A program made the position numbers and the translations under genes. From assembly GCA_036346395.1 (NCBI GenBank), contig CM070613.1:21446818-21510817 (forward strand): a stretch of DNA of 64,000 bases. Direction: 5' to 3'. The notes beneath the pieces are model-generated. The model did not search any database. It saw nothing but the letters and a program-made list of their open reading frames with translations, and had not been told where the DNA came from. Below, one piece after another: positions 25,301 through 33,644 of this stretch. Each line of letters begins with the position of its first letter. The first letter of the stretch is position 1. This DNA comes from Hsuehochloa calcarea. Its lineage: Eukaryota; Streptophyta; Magnoliopsida; Poales; Poaceae.

Positions 25301-28300
25301 TTATAGGGTTTACCCTTGACGATCCCGATGAATCACGGGATCCCGCGAAAACCTCCTCTTTTCCTTCCTTTTCTTCTTCTGCTCTCCTTCCCCTTGCTTC
25401 TCCTCTCCTCCTGCTGGACTTTCTTCTCCCTTCGGCAGCAGCACCAGCGGCTGGGATGGCAACGTGGCGTGCAGCAGCACAGTTGCTAGTTGGCTGCATG
25501 TGTGGCAAAGAGCCAGCGGTGTCACAAGAGTGTGGGCGGTGGCCTAGGGCAAGGGGCAGTGGGAGGCGCGTTGCAGTGGGGGTGGCGGCTAGGGCAAAGC
25601 TGCCCCCTGGCCCTTTTTTATTAGCTTCAGCCCACCTTGGGCCATGGTGCCGTGGGCCGAAAGCCCATGGCCCAGGTTTTCTTCCTTTTGAGGAAAACCC
25701 CCTCTAAATCCTTTTTAATTCCTTCTCTAATGCATTTCGGGATATTACATCCGATTCTGACACATGCATGGATATGGACTATCACAGTGCATGCATGTGT
25801 AAATTGGATTCTAGAGTTCACGTGTCATTTCAGAAATTATAGTTTTACAAATATGAAACTAAAATCGGCATTATATTTATAATTATTGACAATAAAATCA
25901 TTATTTGAAATATGTAACCGGTGCAGATGCATGGATTGATGACTAGTATCCATAATGCATGGTTACCCAGCACTAACATTCGATTGGCCGATAATCGCTT
26001 AACAGTCGTCTTTTTACCCTATTTCTAAGCGCTAACAGTGGGCCCCTGAAATAAATGTTCTAGTTCCACCACTAGCGCCAAGTCTAGGGCTTGAATCCTG
26101 GTAGGTTAAGTGCACACACGTAAGTGCAAACACGCACTGCACGCCTAGCTATCTAGCCATATGCCAGCTTCCTCGCCGGACAAATACTATCAAAGAACCA
26201 AAGAAAAATTAGGTAACAAAAATGAAAAATGAAAAATGAAAAAACAAACAAAAACCACCTGAGCTTTGCAATCCAAGGAAGCACTTATGAAACGGTTGGT
26301 GTCATTTGGGTTAAACGTCACTTGCGCCACCCTGTTATTGTGTCCCTGAAATGTCCGGGTACACTCCCAACCCTTCTCCCAGTCCCAGAGCTTAATCAGA
26401 TGGTCATCCGACGACGACAGCACGTACGGCCTAGTTGGGTGGACGGCAAGAGACGTGACACGTTTACCGTGTGCTTCGAATATCACGTCATCTTCCTCTG
26501 TGTCGTAGCTGTACACGTAGATGTACCCGTTGCCATCACCGGCCACGAACCATTGCTCTCGTACAATAAATCTAGCCGAATTAACTACATTTGAAATGTG
26601 AGAACATTAGGATGCATGATGGGTGCATGTGAAACAAGTGTAAAATTCAGAAAGGCGTGCCTGGTTCCTCTGAGACTTCAAAGGAGTTCACTGTTGCCTG
26701 CAGATACATGAACAATTGAACGTATATATAGTTTCATCAGTTCGAAATGTGCAGACAACATGCTACGTACGTACTCACTCACAGAGTTTAGCCACACACC
26801 ATCGTCTCGTAGTTCCAAATGCAAACGCTCCCCCAGTGATGGCTCGTCATAATCCTGCGTTACAAAGTGCAAATTTTCGGAAATTTAGAAACCTTCTACT
26901 GTTATCACAGCATATATATATATATATAGGGGCATCCTCTACTGTTATCACTCAAAAAAAAAAAGATGCATGTAAAGATTAGACATTTTCACAGCATTTT
27001 GGTACCCACATCAAATCTGTACCCCCGTAAGAGTTTTAAAAATATGCTTGATCTTAGCGCTGCATTCCCTTTAACAAAGACGTAATGCTGCCCTTCTCTA
27101 TCCATTAAATGCTGGATGACTAAGATTTATGTGATCACCAAACTAACTAAACCGTTTGGTCAGATCAGGTGGATCTTCATCTTAGCTCCTCTTCCATCTA
27201 TTTTCACGCATCTCTTTATTTCTCCATTTGTTAGCACTAATTCTATGGGAATCTGTTATGACTTACGCCATGTTGTTAACTGAAATACTCACTCCAGTGA
27301 GTGACAGAAGTATGTCATTTTGGGGTGTTATTTTGAGGTACGTACAGTGAAACTTTATAAACTTTAGTTGTTGATATTTTTTTTCAATATTAAAATACAA
27401 CACATGAAAATGATATGTATAGATTTGCCCCGAACAGACTTTCATAAAATTATAATTTATTAGGTTTTATAAATCAATTACAATTATATTTTAGCTATTG
27501 ATATCTTTTTCAATATTTAAACTGGACATATGAAAATGACATGTATAGATTTGCCTCGAACAGACTTTCATAAAAGTGTAATTTATTAGGTTTTATATAT
27601 CAATTACAATAGAAAATTAGTGGTCAAAATTGTATTTTGCGGACTGTGGTCAAAATTGTTTAAGCTAATTTATCTTCTTCTTCATAGCTTTCTAATAGTA
27701 ATTTTTATTTATTTATTTCCCATTGTTCTTCTTTAGTTTCTTTAATTTTTATTACTTCCTTATTACTAGGTTGGTTTATCTTGACATACTGAATATCTGA
27801 ATTATCTATGGCTAATTCTTTATTCTTTTTTAACTTTTTTAACATATATATTTCTCTAGTAAAATAGAGTTCATTTTCTCTTAATAAAGGCCATTCACTT
27901 TGATAGGTATTATTATATTCTTCTTTTATAAGTTTTAATTTTATTTCAAAATGATCTAATTCTTTGTCTAAATCTAATTTTTCTATTAATTCAGAAACAC
28001 TATGACTTCTATTATCTTTATTCTTACTCTTTATAAAATTTAAAGGTTTAACATCTTTATCAACTAAGTAGAGTTTATTATCTTTTCTACCGAAGCTTTT
28101 AAATATATCCATTTTTCTGAATTTATGGCTCTAGTGGATGTAAGGATTCCTGAAGAGGCTAACACTATTTCCTTACCTCTATTATCAGTATTGATTTTAT
28201 CCAAGATTTGGACTAACAGTTGAAGGATAGTATTATTTTGTCTTATTATTATTTTAGAATCTTCCTTAGGTGATTCGTAGTTTGAAAATCCGATAGGATG

Positions 28301-31300
28301 CTCAAGATATTTTTCTGTTTCTTGTAAAGCTTTGTTAGATTGTAACATACAAATTAAGAGAGAATCAAAGTTTTAACTTCTTCTAGTAAACTCCTAATTT
28401 TAAAAACTTCTTGGTCTAAGTCCTTCAAATTTTCTAAAGGCCTTTCAACTTCCTTTCTAGGAAATCCGATATTTGAATCTAACTTCTTATAGATTAAAGA
28501 GACTTCTTCTTTGATATAATCACTGTTTTGAACACTTTTATGTTATTGTACCTTACTTTCTTCTAATATTTGTAAAACTAAGTTTATTTTATTATTTGTA
28601 TGAATATATTGTTCTGCTAACTGATGATGTTCTTTATGCAAATTTTCTAACTTTAATTCCAAGTCGTCCTGTCTTTTGCCCCAAGTTATATAAAAATTGT
28701 ATAATAAATCAACAAGTAAATTTAATTGGCTATGTGACGTATGCCAACTATGTTCTTCTGAAGGGTTTATTCTGCACTTTATATTGATATTATCTTTAGT
28801 ATTGATAATTTTACTAGAAGTTACTTCTAAGTTCAGATATTTTAGTTTTTCAATGATTACGTGCTAATATATATATATACATACATACATACATACATTC
28901 AAAAAAAAAAAGATGCATGTAAAGATTAGACATTTCCACCGCATTTTGGTGCCTACATCAAATCTGTACCCCCGTAAGAGTTTTTAAAATATGCTTGATC
29001 TTAGCGCTGCATTCCCTTTAACAAAGTCATAATATTGCCCTTCTCTATCCATTAAATGCTGGATGACTAAGATTTATGTGATCACCAAACTAACTAAACC
29101 GTTTGGTCAGATCAGATGGATCTTCATCTTAGCTCCTCTTCCATCTATTTTCACGCATCTCTTTATTTCTCCATTTGTTAGCACTAATTCTATGGGAATC
29201 TGTTATGACTTTCGCCATGTTGTTAACTGAAATACTCACTCCAGTGAGTGACAGAAGTATGTCATTTTGGGGTGTTATTTTGAGGTACGTGCAGTGAAAC
29301 TTTATAAACTTTAGTTGTTGATTTTTTTTTTAATATTAAAATTCAACACATGAAAATGACATGTATAGATTTGCCCCGAATAGACTTTCATAAAAGTATA
29401 ATTTATTAGGTTTTATAAATCAATTACAATTATATTTTAGCTATTGATATCTTTTTCAATATTTAAACTGGACATATGAAAATGAGATGTATAGATTTGC
29501 CTCGAGCAGACTTTCATAAAAGTGTAATTTATTAGGTTTTATATATCAATTACAACAGAAAATTAGTGGTCAAAATTGTATTTTACGGACTGTGTTGATG
29601 TCCGGAATGATATTCTTTTATGACTGGAGGGAGTAATCAGGTTCAATATTCGACAACTTTCGCAAAAATGACAAAAAAAAATAACGATCACAAATTTTTA
29701 TGCATTTTTTTTTTTCTTAATCATTAATTTCACGTGTACACTAACTAGTAACCACATAACCACCACTCACCATGGATCCGTCGGATGCACATCTACAGAC
29801 AACGCCTGCCGAGAATTCTGCGTGCGTATGATCTGATCCATTCAAACACCAATCGGCATTAGAGAAACTGCTCCATGCAGTTTACCGAAAAGAAAAGAAA
29901 AGAAAAAACGAAAAGCAATTTCAGTATCAGATATTACCATGATTCCCGATTGGTTCGGCTGCCACCGGGAAATGCCAGGAAAACAAAACAAAACACGAGT
30001 AATACACAAAAGGTAATCGCATCATAGGTTGAGATGCTTTTCTTTACACTTAACTGATGGAGCTCACCTGAGTAGACGTTGCTTCTTCTGCTGGGCCACA
30101 AGCAACTGTCAGCGTCACCTTTCGCACCTCATGGCCGGCCGTCTCTTCAGCTTCCTTGAAGAAATTATCGTAGTCGACGGCGATTGAACCCTCGAGGTCC
30201 AGATCACGCAGTTCTATGCTCTGCAATGTGAAGAAGTCGTCGCTGTTCGATGGCGGCGGCCGCGGCTGCTTGCGCATTGTCAGAGCGAGATTGTAGGTGC
30301 ACCTCGGCGGCACAACGCCGCAGAGCGGCAGCTTCGTGAGGTACCTCCTCGAGCTCTTGGCCAGAAGCCTGAACGCGACGCGGTCGTCCCCCTTGTTGCT
30401 TATCTGCAGCGAGCAGGAGAGAAACTTTTTCGGCTCGAAGGGGAAGAAGAGCTCCGTGGGGTGGACGTCGAGCAGCTCGGGATCATCTTGTCTGTGAATC
30501 AATGTCTCCGTTTCGTTCAGCACATGGACGATGTCCCCGACGGAGGGCCTTTTGAGTCTCTCGGCGTCCAGACACTTCAATGCTATTTCGATGCATCTCT
30601 TTACTTGGCGGCAATATCCTTCCACTGACCATGTGTTCTTCAGTGTTGCCCGTAGCCTCTCCCTCCAGTTTCCAAGTACCTACAAAATATATTATAATAC
30701 GAAGCTGAAATGACAGTATGCAAATGTAGTAAAACATTAACGCAAAACTTGCAGAAGAAATGGCTAATGATCTTAGTACAAATTAGCTTCTTTTTTTTTT
30801 GTTCTTACAGTCTCAGTAAACTCCGGGGAAGATATAGAATCAAGGACCGGGTGCATGTATCCTGCGATGATCTGTAAGATTATGACACCCAGGCTGTACA
30901 CATCAGACTTGTCCGAGATCACCCCTTTTTCTACGAATTCTGGGGCCATGTATTCACTGCACAATATCAGAAATATCAGAGACATGGTTAGTGCAAAGCA
31001 AATGCAAAAAAAGACTTTATTTAGGGCCCTTAATTAGCTCACCGTGGTCCCACAAACATTTCCGCAGGCCGTCTTGTTGTCTCCAGGAGTCTGGACAGAT
31101 AAAAGCCTCCTATTTTTGGCACCATTTTTCCGTCCAGTAATACATTGCTAGGTTTCAGGTTCATATGGAGGATAGGACTTGTCAATCCCTCGTGAAGGTA
31201 CCTTAAACCCTCACAAGCTCCCCTAATTATCCCAAAACGCGTGTGCCATTCGAGTCCAGAACATCCGTCTGAAAATCGAAAAAAGGAATACGATTTCCTT

Positions 31301-31891
31301 CAAATTGACAGATAAACAATATCATGCTGGTGGTTGCATGCATGAATGCTGCGTTGTCATATCATACCTGAAATGTAGCGGTAAAGGGATCCATTTTGAA
31401 AATAATCGAAGCAGAGCAGCCTCTCTGTCCTCTGAACCGAGACCAGTATCCCATTGCGATCTACAACATTGGTACGTGTCTCGCTGCAGTAGCCGATTAA
31501 CCGCACGATATTTGGATGCTGGACCATCGTATGGTGTCTGGTCTCGTTCTTGAACAGCATATCGTCAAATCCTGGCATGTAATCGAGCTTCTTCACGGCA
31601 ACGGCTCTTCCATTTTCGAAGACTCCCTACGTAAAATCTCTTGTCAGGAAATTTGGTTGTTCGATCACAGGCAGGTAGTGGTGACATTTGGGTGGCTGGA
31701 AAAATTAATGTAAATGTTGGTCATACGTACCTTGTAAACACTTCCAAACTTACCGTGACCAACTAGTCGCCCTTTAGAGAAATCATCTGTTATGCCTTTT
31801 AGTAAGTGGAACGATAGCTTTGGTGGCGTCACAGCTGGAAGGTTAAACCACCACTCCGTGTAATTAGACCCGCGAGCTTCACCGCCCCTTC
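16322..31891 (-). CDS. Gene B: pseudokinase-MSP-coatomer beta-prime-like WD40 fusion
   Basis: At least 12 exons in one consistent phase: 31891-31731, 31626-31368, 31268-31043, 30956-30809, 30679-30068, 29817-29771, 26854-26800, 26697-26661, 26584-26259, 17290-17159, 17053-16905 and 16390-16322 (about 740 residues). Kinase: glycine loop GHGKFGSVYK, Lys in AVAVKKL, but HMNLKPSN for HRD and GGFYLS for DFG, so probably inactive. MSP domain in 30679-30068: LDVHPTELFFPFEPKK and GVVPPRCTYNL, as in VAP proteins that bind FFAT motifs. WD40: SVDVHPTDPW, GSVCIWNYET, RFIVREQWFVAG, HPTRPYVLSSSDDHLIKLWD, SASLDCKAQIW, GSEDGGAQIWDM, GSLDGTVRIWSSTTYR, following the coatomer beta-prime propeller order without the later solenoid. 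The 26660 donor is GC. Intron 26258-17291 is about 9 kb. The end is unresolved: readthrough at 16904 would stop at 16868, and exons beyond 16322 are not placed. The start is uncertain too. Being two genes is less likely, since phase holds across every junction. Confidence 0.75.
19136..21234 (+). mobile_element. Solo LTR (nested, left)
   Basis: Begins TGTAATATCCTAAAAATG and ends GGGGTCTCACA. TAGTT flanks it on both sides (19131-19135 and 21235-21239). No internal region is present. It contains the GTCGAA minisatellite (20361-20840). A TATA-like CTATAAATAG at about 19861 fits an LTR promoter. Confidence 0.88.
20361..20840. repeat. GTAGTCGAACCTCC tandem array inside solo LTR
   Basis: About 20 imperfect short units built on GTAGTCGAACCTCCTTCC, some joined as near-palindromes such as CGACTACACGTAGTCGAA. 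Toward the right the unit shifts to AGGTAGTCGAAATGA and ACTCAAAACTCCTTCC. Open frames in this block reflect the repeat, not genes. Confidence 0.85.
21905..25026 (+). mobile_element. Solo LTR (nested, right), 3.1 kb
   Basis: Begins TGTAACATCCCAAATTTCG and ends GGTCCCGACA. ACATT flanks both ends (21900-21904 and 25027-25031). The size and TGTAACATCCC start suit a grass gypsy LTR. Near its 3' end are AATAAGTGG and a T-rich stretch compatible with an LTR polyadenylation region. No integrase or RT sequence lies inside. Confidence 0.88.
26912..27648. repeat. Intron duplication, copy 1 (with truncated Stowaway)
   Basis: 26952-27648 repeats 28899-29594 in direct orientation with roughly 3% difference by eye; both begin AAAAAAGATGCATGTAAAG, preceded by an (AT)n tract. 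A Stowaway-type MITE starts at 27288 (CTCACTCCAGT) but is cut at 27648. There GTGGTCAAAATTGT is repeated (27620 and 27646), a 14-bp motif at the breakpoint with the viral fragment. Confidence 0.85.
27660..28865 (-). mobile_element. Endogenous pararetrovirus fragment (tungrovirus-like), non-functional
   Basis: A very A/T-rich block with three successive overlapping minus-strand frames: about 28860-28355, Lys/Glu/Leu-rich, coiled-coil-like, with a stop near 28543; 28348-28064, about 95 residues; and 28112-27705, about 136 residues, Lys/Glu-rich. Compact overlapping small ORFs, coiled-coil character and insertion beside an (AT)n tract resemble the 5' gene block of badna/tungro-type Caulimoviridae, and RTBV-like endogenous copies in rice are known at AT repeats. 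No movement protein, protease or RT region is present, so it is a fragment. The family call rests on layout and composition, not an alignment. It could be another A/T-rich parasite. Confidence 0.5.
28866..29635. repeat. Intron duplication, copy 2, with complete Stowaway MITE 29235-29633
   Basis: It starts with (TA)n and (CATA)n simple repeats (28866-28898), then repeats copy 1 over 28899-29594. Here the MITE is whole: CTCACTCCAGT...ACTGGAGGGAG with TA on both sides (29233-29234 and 29634-29635). This copy is therefore closer to the ancestral intron, and copy 1 with the viral fragment is the rearranged one. Confidence 0.85.
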
Positions 31892-31956
31892 CTAATTGCA
31901 CGGAAATTCATTACAATTCTTTTCTTAGTCGTACGAATTAGAGTTGTATAAGAAAT

Positions 31957-32300
31957 CACTACTACAAAAAAGACTAACACTGTACGTCTTAACACAAAAA
32001 TCGTCAGTATTAAATACAATCACAGACGGTTTTGGTTTAGCGACCGCCTGTGTTACTGGCTGCGCTAAAAACCATATGTGAAGAGGTAATATAACAGATG
32101 ATTCATATTAAAAACCGTGTGTGGAGTATCACAGATGGTTCTTAACAAGAGCATTCTGTGATATTACGGTCATCACAGACGGTTTTTGTTTGAAACAGTC
32201 TGTTATTCGCAGTGTGGGAGGGTGAAATTTTTTGAACGTGTGTGCGGGAGGCAAAATATTTTGACGCTGTCCTTATATATTATAGCCACCCCCCCCCTTT
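31957..32300. mobile_element. CACTA-type transposon end (one terminus)
   Basis: CACTACTACAAAAAA at 31957 is the CACTA terminal motif. It is followed by subterminal units in both orientations (TCACAGACGG, TCACAGATGG, CTGTGATATT, CAGTCTGTTATT). No opposite terminus was found nearby, so the element is truncated or ends in altered sequence. It lies between the leader and first kinase exon of gene B. Confidence 0.6.
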
Positions 32301-32651
32301 CTCTTCCACCGGTCTCTCCCTCTCCCCTCTCCACGCCGAGTATAAGGAATCCAGAAACAAATTAAACCTAGGATAAGTGGAGAACTCTACGGATGTTTAA
32401 ATTCTTTTGGATTTAGTTTTTGATAGAAAACCCAAATCAAATAGGCAGTGCATATTCATTTACAGCATATATAAAACCCCAGCTTTCGCCCTACATGCCG
32501 TTCGCTTGCACATTAAAAATGAAGGGAGCCGGGAGTACATCAAACTCAGCTATCACTCTTTATAAATTATAAATGTACATAGAATTAAAGCCCTGGTTGT
32601 TATCTGTCAATCTAGCACTCAGGAGAAGAGAGCTTTCGGAAGAGCACTGAC

Positions 32652-32725
32652 CTGAAGAAGGCTTGGGGGTGCTGTTGCTGTTGGAAAGAAAAATGAATTC
32701 TTCATCGTGAAGCTATCAAGAAAAC
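32652..32725 (-). promoter_or_regulatory. Probable gene B leader exon
   Basis: The minus strand reads CCCCCAAGCCTTCTTCAG before a GTCAGTGC donor at 32651, the same junction style as the leaders of genes A and C. An ATG within it (about 32716) is not in phase with the 31891 exon, so the coding start of gene B is unresolved. Confidence 0.45.
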
Positions 32726-33032
32726 AGGGCGCATATTATGCATTTTTTTTAAGGAAGCCAAGAGCTTTCATATTATGTATAAACCGGATGCAGGTAAAGT
32801 TTTAAAAAAACTTTTTCGTAAAGGTGAAAATAAAATAAAATGTGTCTTTAATAAATTAGTAAAATAACTTACATAGTCCTTTGATACCCCTATCCGCACT
32901 GAAACAAAAAAACACGTCAATCCTTCACTGTACGACACATTATTTCTTCTCTCTTTTTTAATAGTTCGCTAGAAGGACTATTCAGATTGGTACGTCGAAC
33001 GTATATCATAGCAATTAGTACATCGGAACGAT

Positions 33033-33487
33033 TAGAGGTGGGCATTGAGCCGGCACGACTTAGGCTCGTCGTGTTTCGGGTCGCTTCGTGTCGTGCCAGC
33101 TCGGTCCGGTCACTCCACCGTGCCGTGCCGTGCCGGCCTGCCTCGTCTCTGGTCAAGCCCAGACACAGCCTAAAGCCTACCGTGCTGGGATCGTGCCGTG
33201 CCGGTCCAAGCCCAGCCCTAAGTAACTATAGACACCTGAGAAGACGACAACCGCCGCCTCCACCGTCCAGGAAGACGAAGACACCCGTGGGCCAGGCCGG
33301 GTGGCAGAAGGGAATGATTGGTTGAGCTAGGCCCGTGTGGGGGAGTGATTGTGCCAGGCTGAGGTAGGGATTGAGCAAGAACGGGAAGATCGGGCCTATT
33401 TCGTGCCGTGCCGTATCGTGCTTAGATCGTGCCGTGCCGACCGAGCTTTAGACTGACCAAAAAAGCACGATCCAAGTCCCAGCTCTA
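33033..33487. mobile_element. Non-autonomous hAT-like element with perfect 8-bp target duplication
   Basis: Starts TAGAGGTGGGCATTG, ends GTCCCAGCTCTA (inverted termini TAGAG(G/C)TGGG). GGAACGAT flanks both sides (33025-33032 and 33488-33495). Interior GTGCCGTGCC repeats match the element at 8468-9373. It is 455 bp and encodes no protein. Confidence 0.85.
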
Positions 33488-33644
33488 GGAACGATCTCTG
33501 GGATGGAATTGGCGACTATGATTACAAGAGAAAAAGACCAACTCATATTTCACTGTAAACTTTGGCCAAAGGAAACAGTAACTATTTCGTGAGCGGTCGT
33601 ACCTGTTTTAACTGCAACCCGCTGTCAGCTACCATTGTTTCTGT

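Larger units (their letters stand above)
18359..25749 (-). mobile_element. Solo LTR (outer), net ~2.16 kb, interrupted by two other solo LTRs
   Basis: On the minus strand it starts TGTAATATCCCGAAATGC at 25749 and ends AAGGTGTTACA at 18359. TCCGA flanks both ends (18354-18358 and 25750-25754), an exact 5-bp target duplication. No internal coding domain or second LTR is present, so it is a solo LTR from unequal recombination; the start and end type suggest a gypsy element. Subtracting the two nested insertions and their duplications leaves about 2.16 kb. It lies in the large WD40 intron of gene B. Confidence 0.85.

Noticed and set aside
26952..29594. The two 0.7-kb repeats as LTRs of a small retrotransposon
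   Set aside because: They lack TG...CA ends, a primer site and a purine tract. They contain an ordinary Stowaway MITE and intron sequence, so they are a segmental duplication.
26190..29770. Reading 26854-26783 as an exon in the frame DYDEPSLGERLHLELRDDG
   Set aside because: With the small exon 29817-29771 in place the phase shifts by one, giving PW-IMTSHHWGSVCIWNYET, which matches the coatomer propeller far better; the donor is then at 26799.
30050..30082. Stop codon right after the MSP domain as the true end of gene B
   Set aside because: The reading frame there crosses a strong CAG/GTGAGC donor, and in-phase WD40 exons follow. It remains possible as an alternative transcript end.
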